61,415 bases of DNA from an uncultured Oscillospiraceae bacterium. Lineage in GTDB: Bacteria; Bacillota; Clostridia; Oscillospirales; Oscillospiraceae. Shown here in pieces: positions 24,960 to 32,696 of the stretch. The position numbers were made by a program, and so were the translations under genes. How positions within the stretch are numbered: the stretch's first letter is position 1; the number at the start of each line of letters is the position of its first letter. The stretch covers positions 1 through 61,415 of the forward strand of contig CAJOIU010000017.1 in assembly GCA_905234855.1 (NCBI GenBank). Reading direction: 5' to 3'. The notes beneath the pieces are model-generated. The model did no database searches and was not told the origin of the DNA. It saw only the letters and a program-made list of their open reading frames with translations.

Positions 24960-25831
24960 GCCTCCGCCTCCGCGTGCTGCCCGCGCACGACCTTCGCCGT
25001 GGCGCAGAAATCCTCGTCCCCGAGGCCGAGGGTCATGGCCTCGTCATAGACGCGCAGGGCGTTTTCCTCGCCGGGCATGGCTATGCCCGCCTCCCGGGCG
25101 AGGTTTACGCAGATGCCGACGTCCTTGTGCATGTTTTTCACGGAAAACGCCGTGGTATAGTCCTCCGCCGCAATGGCGGCTTTTTTCGTGTCGAGATACA
25201 TGTTCTGCCCGCCGCCGTAGGAAATGGCCTCGGCGAAGGTGAGGATATCGATGCCGTTTTTCGCGGCGAGGGTCGCCGTCTCGTTCACACCGTTCTGGAT
25301 CTGCGATACGAGGGCGTTGTGGCAGATCTTCATAACGAGGCCTTTGCCGTTATCGCCCATGCGGAGGATGTTCGATCCCATGCAGCGCAGGATGGGCAGC
25401 GCCCGCTCGAAGGCCGCCTCCGGCCCGCCGACATAGATGCCCAGCGTCCCGGCGACGGCGGCGGGGCGGCTCTTCACCACCGGCGCGTCGATAAATTCCG
25501 CGCCCCGCGTGCGGACGAGCGATGCCAGCTCCACCGAAACGGACGGCTCGATGGTGCTCATATCGATACAGAGCTTCGTTTCGTCCAGCGCGGGCAGGAT
25601 GGATTCATACACCGCGCGGGAATCCGCCGCGGTGGGTACCATGGTGATGAAGATATCCGCCTGCCCGGCGACCTCCCGGGCGCTGCCGCAGACCACCGCG
25701 CCCATGGCGGCCAGAGGCTCCGCCTTCGCGGGGGTGCGGTTATAGACATAGACCGCGGCGCCGGATTTCTTGAGAATATTTTCGCACATGGGCGCGCCCA
25801 TGATGCCGAGGCCGACAAATCCGATATTCAT
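24956..25831 (-). CDS. Beta-hydroxyacid dehydrogenase-type reductase, probable 3-sulfolactaldehyde reductase
   Basis: The 291-residue protein is a 6-phosphogluconate/3-hydroxyisobutyrate dehydrogenase homologue. It has the nucleotide fold GFVGLGIMGAPMCENILKKS, the catalytic lysine in GLVMKICHNALVSQ and an intact C-terminal helical domain. In carboxylate-acting relatives the substrate loop after the DAPV motif is Ser-Gly-Gly; here it is DAPVVKSRPAA, with two basic residues and no Gly pair. The E. coli sulfolactaldehyde reductase YihU also has a basic residue there. It would reduce sulfolactaldehyde to 2,3-dihydroxypropane-1-sulfonate and regenerate NAD. It lies four bases after the transaldolase gene. 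Confidence 0.82.
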   Translation of the reverse strand: MNIGFVGLGIMGAPMCENILKKSGAAVYVYNRTPAKAEPLAAMGAVVCGSAREVAGQADIFITMVPTAADSRAVYESILPALDETKLCIDMSTIEPSVSVELASLVRTRGAEFIDAPVVKSRPAAVAGTLGIYVGGPEAAFERALPILRCMGSNILRMGDNGKGLVMKICHNALVSQIQNGVNETATLAAKNGIDILTFAEAISYGGGQNMYLDTKKAAIAAEDYTTAFSVKNMHKDVGICVNLAREAGIAMPGEENALRVYDEAMTLGLGDEDFCATAKVVRGQHAEAEA

Positions 25832-25835
25832 GCCG

Positions 25836-26522
25836 TCAGCCCTCCGCGGTGTGATCCCATGCGTCGGTGAAGGTGCCGATGCCCTGCGTGGTATAGGCGT
25901 GGCGCATACTGTCTTTATAAACGTCCAGCCCCGCGGTCACGATATCCGCCCCGGCCACGGCGCAGTCCACGATCTGCTTCGGCGTGCGGACGGCGGCGCA
26001 GATGATCTCCGTTTTGCCGTACCAGCCGTAGTTTTTATAGATCTCCACGATATCGCGGATATATCGGCGGCAGTCCTCGCCGTTTGCCTCCTTCCAGCCG
26101 ATGAAGGGGGAGACGAATTTCGAGCCGTTTTTCGCCGGGAGAATGGCCTGCGCGGGGGAGAAGATGAGGGTCACGTTCGTGCGGATGCCCTCGCGCTCGA
26201 GCTGCCGCGCGGCGGTGATGCCGTCGGGCGTGGCAGGGATCTTGATGACGAAGTTTTCGCTGATGGCGGCGATCCTCCGCGCCGCCGCGATCATCTCCGG
26301 CGCGGCCTCGATATGGGGATCGATCTCCACCGAGACGGGGAAGCGCTCGCAGCCGGAAAGACCCTCGGCCTTCACCCAGTCCGCGATATCGCGGACGGCG
26401 GTGAGGAAGGGCTTGCCGCTGAGCATGATATGGCGGGGATTCGTGGTCACGCCGTCGATGCCGAAGGTGCTGTGTGCCTGCGCGATCTCATCGAGCTTCG
26501 CGCTGTCGAGAAAGTATTTCAT
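25836..26522 (-). CDS. Small transaldolase/fructose-6-phosphate aldolase family protein, probable sulfofructose transaldolase
   Basis: The 228-residue protein (start at 26522 after GAGAGGA) is of the short TalC/FSA type. FGIDGVTTNPRHIM is the entry motif, NFVIKIPATPDG carries the Schiff-base lysine, and TNVTLIFSPAQAI and AGADIVTAGLDVY complete the barrel. FSA-type enzymes cleave or transfer a dihydroxyacetone unit. In the sulfo-TAL pathway the unit is moved from 6-deoxy-6-sulfofructose to glyceraldehyde-3-phosphate, giving fructose-6-phosphate and sulfolactaldehyde. The assignment to sulfosugar comes from the operon; the fold is clear from sequence. Confidence 0.85.
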   Translation of the reverse strand: MKYFLDSAKLDEIAQAHSTFGIDGVTTNPRHIMLSGKPFLTAVRDIADWVKAEGLSGCERFPVSVEIDPHIEAAPEMIAAARRIAAISENFVIKIPATPDGITAARQLEREGIRTNVTLIFSPAQAILPAKNGSKFVSPFIGWKEANGEDCRRYIRDIVEIYKNYGWYGKTEIICAAVRTPKQIVDCAVAGADIVTAGLDVYKDSMRHAYTTQGIGTFTDAWDHTAEG

Positions 26523-26535
26523 GTGCAGTGTCCTC

Positions 26536-28032
26536 TCACTTTTTATTGGATAGCTTGGATGCGTTCTCGGCGTCCCAGAGCCGGTCATAGGAGAAGCCGG
26601 TGACGGTCTCGCATACGGCGATCTCCTCCGGCGTGATGACGGAATCATCCTCGCCGCGGCGGCGGGCGCCCTCCCGGCGGATGATCTCAAATTCGCGCTT
26701 GCCCATGGGATAGCGGATCACGAAATACAGCGTGATCGCCAGCAGCACGAGCTGCGAAAAGACATAGACATAAGCGATGCCGCTCTGCACCGGGGCGGCC
26801 TGCCGCAGACCCTGACTGGCGGCGATCTCGTCGTAGCCTACCATGGCCAGCAGCACGCCGATGATGGCGGAGGAAAAGCCGGTGGCGATCTTCCGGATGA
26901 AGGTGGCCATGCCGGAGCAGGTGGCCGGGCGGCTGATGGAGGTGATGAGCTCGTCCACATCCGCCATATCCGCGAGGATCGCGTAGATGCTGGTGGAGCA
27001 GCCCGCCATGCCGAGGCCTATGATGAAGGAGAGCGCTAGGATCACGGTGAAATTCGCGCCCTCATGGGAGAAAAACAGCATGGCGAGGGTCGCCAGCATG
27101 CGGATCGGCGTGCCCACCAGCACCGGGAATTTTTTCGAGGTGCGCGCCATGATGGGAGCAAACAGGATCATGCCCAAAAACTGCGAGAGCAGGATGACGC
27201 CCATGAGCAGCGTGAAGTTGCCGCCGCCGTAGGCGTTCAGCACGTCGTCGATGTAATAAACCGCAAGGCCGGTCACGAAGTCCGCCGCGCCCTGACCAAA
27301 CACGAAAATGCCGATCAGAAGGCGGAAGGAGCGGCTTTTATACACGGTGAAGGCATGGATGAAGCTGTCCTTGAGGCCGATCTTCACGACGGGCTTTTTC
27401 CGTTCCCACGTCCCGATGAAGGTCAGCAGGATCGAGACGAGGAAGATCACCGCGAAAATGAGCGCTACGGTGAGATACTGCCCGGCGTTTGTGTTGTCCC
27501 GGATGAGGAGCGTCGGAACAAGGCCGGCGAGGATCGCGCCGAAGGAGGAGAAGATCATGCGGACGCTTGAGAACCTCGCCCGGGTCGTATAGTCCTCCAC
27601 CATATCCGGCAGCAGGCCGTTATACGGCACCATCACGATGGTGAAGCCCGTCGAGAACAGCATATACATGGCCACATAGAAGATATACTGTCCCGTCACG
27701 CCCGCCGAGTACAGCGGTATCCACATCAGCGCGAAGGTGATCGCGGAAATGATGCTGCCGATGAGGATATAAAACCGCTTCGGACCGAAGCGCGAGCGGG
27801 TGCGGTCGGCGATGTTGCCCATGACGGGGTCCGTCACCGCGTCCCAGATCTTGCCGATGAGCGGTATCGTTCCCGCCAGCGCCGTGGGCATGCCCAGCGC
27901 CTTGGTGAGAAAAACGGTGAAAAACGTACTGATGACGACAAAGGCGCCGCCGCCGTAGATGTCCGCGAAGCCATAGGAGAACTTGGCCCATGCGCTGTTT
28001 TCCCGCGGGGTGTTCCTCGGATTCTTTCTCAT
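26536..28032 (-). CDS. GPH-family sugar:cation symporter, probable sulfoquinovoside importer
   Basis: The 498-residue protein (start at 28032 after AGGTAGAGAG) has about 12 hydrophobic segments. The glycoside-pentoside-hexuronide signature is present: LIGKIWDAVTDPVMGNIADR then TRSRFGPKRFYIL. It overlaps the upstream glycosidase by four bases and precedes the transaldolase gene by 13. YihO and YihP of the E. coli sulfoquinovose locus are of this family, so it is the likely importer of sulfoquinovose or its glycerol glycoside. Substrate is inferred from neighbours. Confidence 0.85.
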   Translation of the reverse strand: MRKNPRNTPRENSAWAKFSYGFADIYGGGAFVVISTFFTVFLTKALGMPTALAGTIPLIGKIWDAVTDPVMGNIADRTRSRFGPKRFYILIGSIISAITFALMWIPLYSAGVTGQYIFYVAMYMLFSTGFTIVMVPYNGLLPDMVEDYTTRARFSSVRMIFSSFGAILAGLVPTLLIRDNTNAGQYLTVALIFAVIFLVSILLTFIGTWERKKPVVKIGLKDSFIHAFTVYKSRSFRLLIGIFVFGQGAADFVTGLAVYYIDDVLNAYGGGNFTLLMGVILLSQFLGMILFAPIMARTSKKFPVLVGTPIRMLATLAMLFFSHEGANFTVILALSFIIGLGMAGCSTSIYAILADMADVDELITSISRPATCSGMATFIRKIATGFSSAIIGVLLAMVGYDEIAASQGLRQAAPVQSGIAYVYVFSQLVLLAITLYFVIRYPMGKREFEIIRREGARRRGEDDSVITPEEIAVCETVTGFSYDRLWDAENASKLSNKK

Positions 28033-30008
28033 CTCTCTACCTGCCCTTTCATATTGATCAAAAGCGAATACCATGAGCTGGAGCTACGGATGAATACCGG
28101 GGGGCGTCCAAGGGGCGCTTCGATCTCGTGAACGCCGCCGCCGTAAGAAACGCCGGTGAATAGCTGCTTCCAATCGTCCTGCGGCAGATATACCGTCCTG
28201 CCTCGCGCGCTCTCCCGAAGGACGGGGGCGACGAGGATATCCCGCCCCAGAAGATATTCGGTTTTCTCGCTGTATGCCGCCGGCTCGTCGTAGTGGTAAA
28301 ACAGCGGGCGCGTCATGGGAATGCCGTCCTCGACAGCCTCCTGCGCCAGCGCCTGCAGATAGGGCCCCAGCGCCGCGTGCCATCCGGCTGCTTTCGCAAG
28401 CTGGGCAAGAAGCTCGGCGTCCCCGTCGAACTGGACGTTGTTCACGGGCTGATTGCCCTCATGGAAGCGAAGCAGGGGGGAGAAGGCGTTCATCTCCTCC
28501 CAGCGCAGAAGCAGCTCCTTCGAGCGCTTCATATGCATCATGGTGGTGTAGCCGCCCGTATCGGAATGGGCGGCGGGACAGCCGCTCATGGCCAGCGAGA
28601 GCATGGCGGGGATCACGGAGGGCAGACCGTCGTCCGCCGACCAGTCCACATGCTGATCGCCTGTCCAAAGCATGGGCGAGACCGCGGCGGTGCCGGAGTA
28701 GCCTGCGCGGGTGAAGAAAAACGCCTCGTCCTGCGCGCCGGCCTCCTCGATTGCCTCGCGGTTGAGCCGCGCCCACAGCACCGGCCAGCGGTTATGGACG
28801 AGCGCCGCGTCCTCGCCGCTGTGCAGCACCGCGTCCACGGGGAGATACTCGCCGAAATCCGCCATCCAGCCGGAAAGACCGATGCCGAGCAGATTCGTTT
28901 TTATGATATCCTTATACCACGCATAGGCTTCGGGGTTCGTGAAGTCTACCATGGCGGCGGGGAAGGTGGTGATGGTGACGAGATAATCCCCGCCGTCTCT
29001 GTTTTTCACGCAATAGCCTCGCTCCGCGGCGGTTTGATACAGCGCGCCCTCCAGCGCGAGGAAGGGATTTATGTAGCCGAGGAACCGCACGCCCTGCGCC
29101 TTCCAAGCGGGGATGCGCTCATCCAGCGCCGGATACAGCGTTTGATCCCATGCCCAGTTCCACATGACCTGATAGCCGAAGCCCGTGCGTCGGCAGCCGC
29201 ACCAGTCCTGCGACCATACGCCGCAGACCTTCGCTCCGGCCGCCCGCGCCGCCTTGAGCTTTTTCTCCACCGCCTCCGTGCCGCCCTGCACGGCGAGGAT
29301 CGCGCCGTCATAGATCCAGTCCGGCAGCGAGGGAGGCCGCCCGATCAGCGCCGAGAGGCGGCGGGATACCTCTTCAAAGCTCCCGCACCGCTCGTAATAC
29401 AGCACCGGCGGCTCTTGGAAAACCAGCGCCGTCCGATCCGGCGTGCGGAAATCGAATTCCGCGTACGCGGCGGTTTCGGCGTGGATATAATATTTCCCGC
29501 TGGAGACGAAGGTGGGCTGGGCGTGATAGGATTCGTACCGCCCGAAGGGAAGAATGCGATCCGGCCTGCGGCCGAAAAGCTTCTCGCGGATGAGCTTTCC
29601 GCCGATCCGCTTGGCGTTCTGATGCTCCGCCACCCAGATGCGCACCCGCTCGCCCTTGAGGTCGAGGGTGGAATATACCTCGCCGCAGCCGTAGATATGC
29701 TCCGCCGGATCGGCGGGAAAGCAGAGCCGGAAGCGGTTCCACGGCGCGTCCTCCGGCAAAGCGAGGGAGAGCCGAAGCCTGCCGTCGGCCTCCTCGATGC
29801 GCAGACCGATCCGCCCGGAAAGCGAGGGGTGGCCAAACCACAGCATGACCGCGCCGTCCGTCTCCTCCCGCCCCTCCGGGCGCAGATCGAGGCGGCGGGC
29901 GATCCGCTGGCGGTAACGGAAGCTGCCGCGCTGCATGGTAAAACGGCTTTCCCCGGCGCCGACGGACAGCGACATACCCTCGAAAAAGCCCAGCTCCGAT
30001 GCCTGCAT
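28029..30008 (-). CDS. Glycoside hydrolase family 31, sulfoquinovosidase-like
   Basis: The 659-residue protein (start at 30008 after GGGGAGGG) resembles E. coli sulfoquinovosidase YihQ over its length. The nucleophile lies in SGWMADFGEYLP, the acid/base in TGDQHVDWSADDG, and GGYTTMMHMKRSKELLLRW follows. By manual alignment to YihQ, four of five sulfonate-pocket positions are kept (Gln262 in AVQGGTE, Gln288 in SQDWCG, Trp304 in VMWNW, Tyr508 in GGYTT), but the Arg301 position is Gln (GFGYQVMW). It has no signal peptide, so substrates are hydrolysed after import. It is the first gene of the operon. A non-sulfonated alpha-glucoside is the main alternative substrate. Confidence 0.85.
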   Translation of the reverse strand: MQASELGFFEGMSLSVGAGESRFTMQRGSFRYRQRIARRLDLRPEGREETDGAVMLWFGHPSLSGRIGLRIEEADGRLRLSLALPEDAPWNRFRLCFPADPAEHIYGCGEVYSTLDLKGERVRIWVAEHQNAKRIGGKLIREKLFGRRPDRILPFGRYESYHAQPTFVSSGKYYIHAETAAYAEFDFRTPDRTALVFQEPPVLYYERCGSFEEVSRRLSALIGRPPSLPDWIYDGAILAVQGGTEAVEKKLKAARAAGAKVCGVWSQDWCGCRRTGFGYQVMWNWAWDQTLYPALDERIPAWKAQGVRFLGYINPFLALEGALYQTAAERGYCVKNRDGGDYLVTITTFPAAMVDFTNPEAYAWYKDIIKTNLLGIGLSGWMADFGEYLPVDAVLHSGEDAALVHNRWPVLWARLNREAIEEAGAQDEAFFFTRAGYSGTAAVSPMLWTGDQHVDWSADDGLPSVIPAMLSLAMSGCPAAHSDTGGYTTMMHMKRSKELLLRWEEMNAFSPLLRFHEGNQPVNNVQFDGDAELLAQLAKAAGWHAALGPYLQALAQEAVEDGIPMTRPLFYHYDEPAAYSEKTEYLLGRDILVAPVLRESARGRTVYLPQDDWKQLFTGVSYGGGVHEIEAPLGRPPVFIRSSSSWYSLLINMKGQVER

Positions 30009-30036
30009 AGAGATCTCCCTCCCCGGAATGCGGATA

Positions 30037-30088
30037 TGACAACTCTCTGACACTTTTGTATTATACCGTATTTTTTTGTCAAGGTAAA
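30037..30088 (-). promoter_or_regulatory. Promoter region and possible operator of the sulfoquinovose operon
   Basis: On the minus strand a perfect -10 TATAAT (30065-30060) has a poor -35, TTTACC (30088-30083), at 17 bases. Just beyond the expected start of transcription, the minus-strand sequence TGTCA occurs twice (complement of 30048-30052 and 30037-30041), spaced one DNA turn (11 bases). A weak -35 and a repeat at +1 fit a regulated promoter. No regulator gene is nearby. Confidence 0.45.
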
Positions 30089-30216
30089 TAACAAGATAGA
30101 AATATTGCGGATCATCAAACAATATTATGTAAACTAATAGATCGGTCGTATTTTTATTTTGACATTTTTTTCAATTATTCCCGCGGGAAATAACCGGGTT
30201 TCGTACAGCATTTTGA

Positions 30217-30245
30217 TTGACATTCCACAGTCCGTGCATTATAAT
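30217..30245 (+). promoter_or_regulatory. Consensus promoter of the surface-polysaccharide operon
   Basis: TTGACA (30217-30222) and TATAAT (30240-30245) are perfect and 17 bases apart. The transcript would have a leader of about 90 bases before the Wzz-like gene. The remaining intergenic DNA (30089-30216) is AT-rich with no ORF. Confidence 0.9.
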
Positions 30246-30344
30246 AAACCGAAAATATGTCTTACTATGTCTTGCTGTACATTCTTGAGTTAAAAAAGCT
30301 TCCAAAGCTTCCGATCCATCGAAAACTTCCGCAAGGAGAGAGAT

Positions 30345-31169
30345 ATGACCGATACGAACGAAACCATGGAAATCGACCTGCGAGAACTGTTCGGCGTCCT
30401 GCTGCACCGTGCGTGGGCGATCATCCTCGCGGCGCTGATCCTCGGCGCCGCCGCCTTCGGGTATACATACTTCATGATCGACCCGCTGTATCAGGCGTCC
30501 GCGCTGATGTATGTCAACAACTCCGATATCTCCGTCGGCTCGACGAGCTTCAGCATATCCAACGCGGATCTGACCGCCGCCCAGAAGCTGGTCGATACCT
30601 ATGTCGTCATCCTCAAATCCCGCACCGCCCTCAACGAGGTCATCCGGGAGGCGGAGCTCGATTACACCTATGAAGAGCTGGAGAAAATGATCACCGCCAG
30701 CGCGGTGAACTCCACCGAGATCTTCAAGGTCGTGGTCACCAGCACCAGCGCCGCGGAGGCGGAGCATATCGCAAACACCATCGCCGATGTGCTTCCGGAC
30801 AAGATCGCCGATATCGTGGCGGGCAGCGACGTCCGCATCGTCGACTATGCCGTGGTTCCGGCGCATCGCTCGTCCCCGAGCTACACGCGCAATACCGCCA
30901 TCGGCGTGCTGCTGGGCGCGGTGCTTTGCGCCGCGGTGGTCATTCTCGGCCACCTCTTTGACGAGAACATCCGCAGCGAGGATTACCTCACCCATACCTA
31001 TCCCGAGATCCCGCTGCTGTCCGTCATCCCCGATATGAACCAGACGAAGCAGAAATCCGGCGGCTATTACGGCTACGGCAATTCCGGGTCGTCCCGGAGG
31101 CGGCTGAGCTCCGGGCAGCGGAGCGGGCGCAGCGAGGCCGAGGCTGCGCGGAAGACGGGAGGTGCCTGA
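30345..31169 (+). CDS. Wzz-type polysaccharide chain-length regulator / BY-kinase activator
   Basis: The 274-residue protein starts EIDLRELFGVLLHRAWAIIL, the first membrane helix of Wzz/CapA proteins. An extracytoplasmic domain follows (YQASALMYVNNSDISVGSTS, VVTSTSAAEAEHIANTIADV), then a second helix (IGVLLGAVLCAAVVILGHLF) and a basic cytoplasmic tail. In Firmicutes this protein activates the separate tyrosine kinase encoded next, and together they set the length or export of capsule/exopolysaccharide. The GGAGAGAG site supports the start. No glycosyltransferase genes follow, so the polymer may be made elsewhere. Confidence 0.9.
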   Translation: MTDTNETMEIDLRELFGVLLHRAWAIILAALILGAAAFGYTYFMIDPLYQASALMYVNNSDISVGSTSFSISNADLTAAQKLVDTYVVILKSRTALNEVIREAELDYTYEELEKMITASAVNSTEIFKVVVTSTSAAEAEHIANTIADVLPDKIADIVAGSDVRIVDYAVVPAHRSSPSYTRNTAIGVLLGAVLCAAVVILGHLFDENIRSEDYLTHTYPEIPLLSVIPDMNQTKQKSGGYYGYGNSGSSRRRLSSGQRSGRSEAEAARKTGGA

Positions 31170-31170
31170 G

Positions 31171-31983
31171 ATGGCGGACAATCGCAGAAGAAGCAGCGCC
31201 AAAAGCCTTGTGAAGAGCGGCGCGAAGAGCAATGCCTCCCTTGTGGAGCTTCGCAACGAGCGGCGCACGATGCTGGCCGACAATATGAGCTTTGCCGCGT
31301 CGGAGGCCTATAAGCTGCTGCGCACGAACCTCATGTTTTCCTTCTCCGGCTCGGAGGAATGCCGGATCATCGGCATGACCAGCTCGTTCCGGGGCGAGGG
31401 AAAGAGCCTCACCTCCATGAACCTCGCCTATACGCTGGCGGAGGCTCGCAAGAAGGTGCTTCTCATCGAGGGCGACATGCGTCTGCCTACGATGTCTTCC
31501 CGACTGAGCCTCGGCGCGACCCCCGGACTGTCCAACCTTCTCGTGGGCCTCAACTCCATCGGCGAGGCGATCCAGCAGTTCAAGGTGGCGGTGGAGGAAG
31601 ACGCCACGATCAAGGTGGATGTGCTCGTTTCCGGGGATGTCCCGCCCAATCCCTCGGAGCTTCTTGGCTCGGAGCGGATGCAGAGCCTTCTGAAGGTGCT
31701 GCGGGATCATTACGATTATATCATCCTCGATCTTCCGCCGGTCACGGCGGTGACGGACGCGCTGGTCGCCTCCCGGCTGGTGGACGGCATGGTGGTGGTC
31801 GTGCGCGGCAATCACGCCGTCCGCGGCGCGCTGGACGAGACGATCCGCCAGCTCAAGCAGGTGGATACCCGCATCCTAGGCTTTGTCTTCAACGGCGCGG
31901 TGGAATCCGGCTCCGGCTATTATCGGGGCAAGAGCTACTATAAAAAGAACTACTACAAAAAGAGCGGCTACTATCAGCAATGA
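31171..31983 (+). CDS. CpsD/CapB-family bacterial tyrosine kinase
   Basis: The 270-residue protein (ATG at 31171 after GGGAGGTG) has the BY-kinase P-loop MTSSFRGEGKSLTSMNLAYT, Walker A' VLLIEGDMRLPTM and Walker B YIILDLPPVTAV. It ends in a tyrosine cluster of at least ten Tyr within the last 25 residues (YYRGKSYYKKNYYKKSGYYQ), the autophosphorylation tail. Its phosphorylation state controls polysaccharide assembly, with the Wzz-like partner activating it. Its stop overlaps the phosphatase start by four bases. Confidence 0.95.
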   Translation: MADNRRRSSAKSLVKSGAKSNASLVELRNERRTMLADNMSFAASEAYKLLRTNLMFSFSGSEECRIIGMTSSFRGEGKSLTSMNLAYTLAEARKKVLLIEGDMRLPTMSSRLSLGATPGLSNLLVGLNSIGEAIQQFKVAVEEDATIKVDVLVSGDVPPNPSELLGSERMQSLLKVLRDHYDYIILDLPPVTAVTDALVASRLVDGMVVVVRGNHAVRGALDETIRQLKQVDTRILGFVFNGAVESGSGYYRGKSYYKKNYYKKSGYYQQ

Positions 31984-32687
31984 CCGATTTTCACTCGCAT
32001 TTTCTGCCGGGCATTGACGACGGGAGCGACAGCGTCGAGACCTCTCTGGCCATGCTGGAGGCATGGCGGCGGCAGGGGATCGAGCGTCTGTGCGCCACGC
32101 CCCATTTCTATGCCGACCGCAACACCCCGGAGCGCTTTCTCCGGCGCCGCGCCGCCGCGTTCCAGAGCGTGCTGGAGGCGATGGGATCGCCGGAGGCCTA
32201 TCCGCCGATCCTGCTGGGCGCTGAGGTGCGCTTCTTCGACGGGATCGGCGCCAGCCGGGAGCTGCCGCAGCTTTGCCTGCAGGGGACCAATCTCCTGCTG
32301 CTGGAGATGCCCTTCACCCGATGGTCGGATCGGATGCTGGGCGAGGTGGCGGAGCTGCCGCATCGGGGGATCCAGCCCGTGGCGGCGCACATCGAGCGCT
32401 ATCTGGATCTCAATCCGAAGAAAACCATTGAGCGCTTTATGAGCATGGATATCCTGATCCAATGCAACGCGGAGTTTTTCCTCTCTCGGCGGACGGCCCG
32501 CAAGGCGCTGCGGATGCTGAAGGAGGAGCGTATCCATTTTCTCGGCTCCGACGCGCATAATATGTCCTCCCGTGCCCCGGATCTGGGGCCGGCGCTGGAG
32601 CTGATCGAACGGAAGCTTGGCGCTTATGCCATCGACCGGCTGCTGGAGCTGGAGGAGCTGCTGATCCCCGGGGAAGGCTCCCTTTGA
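31980..32687 (+). CDS. CpsB/YwqE-type PHP-fold tyrosine phosphatase
   Basis: The 235-residue protein opens MTDFHSHFLPGIDDGS, the metal-binding start of the PHP family. CATPHFY, LLLEMPF, AHIERY and FLGSDAHN supply the other metal ligands. It dephosphorylates the tyrosine tail of the kinase encoded just upstream, completing the kinase/phosphatase cycle. The ATGA overlap shows translational coupling. Confidence 0.93.
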   Translation: MTDFHSHFLPGIDDGSDSVETSLAMLEAWRRQGIERLCATPHFYADRNTPERFLRRRAAAFQSVLEAMGSPEAYPPILLGAEVRFFDGIGASRELPQLCLQGTNLLLLEMPFTRWSDRMLGEVAELPHRGIQPVAAHIERYLDLNPKKTIERFMSMDILIQCNAEFFLSRRTARKALRMLKEERIHFLGSDAHNMSSRAPDLGPALELIERKLGAYAIDRLLELEELLIPGEGSL

Positions 32688-32696
32688 GGTAATCAT

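Noticed and set aside
23619-26522. Reading the isomerase, reductase and transaldolase as a fucose or pentose pathway
   Set aside because: No kinase or class II aldolase is present, and the YihQ-like glycosidase and basic reductase loop point to sulfoquinovose instead.
30060-30082. A perfect TTGACA before the sulfoquinovose -10
   Set aside because: It is only 11 bases from the -10, too close to act as its -35; the 17-base position holds TTTACC instead.
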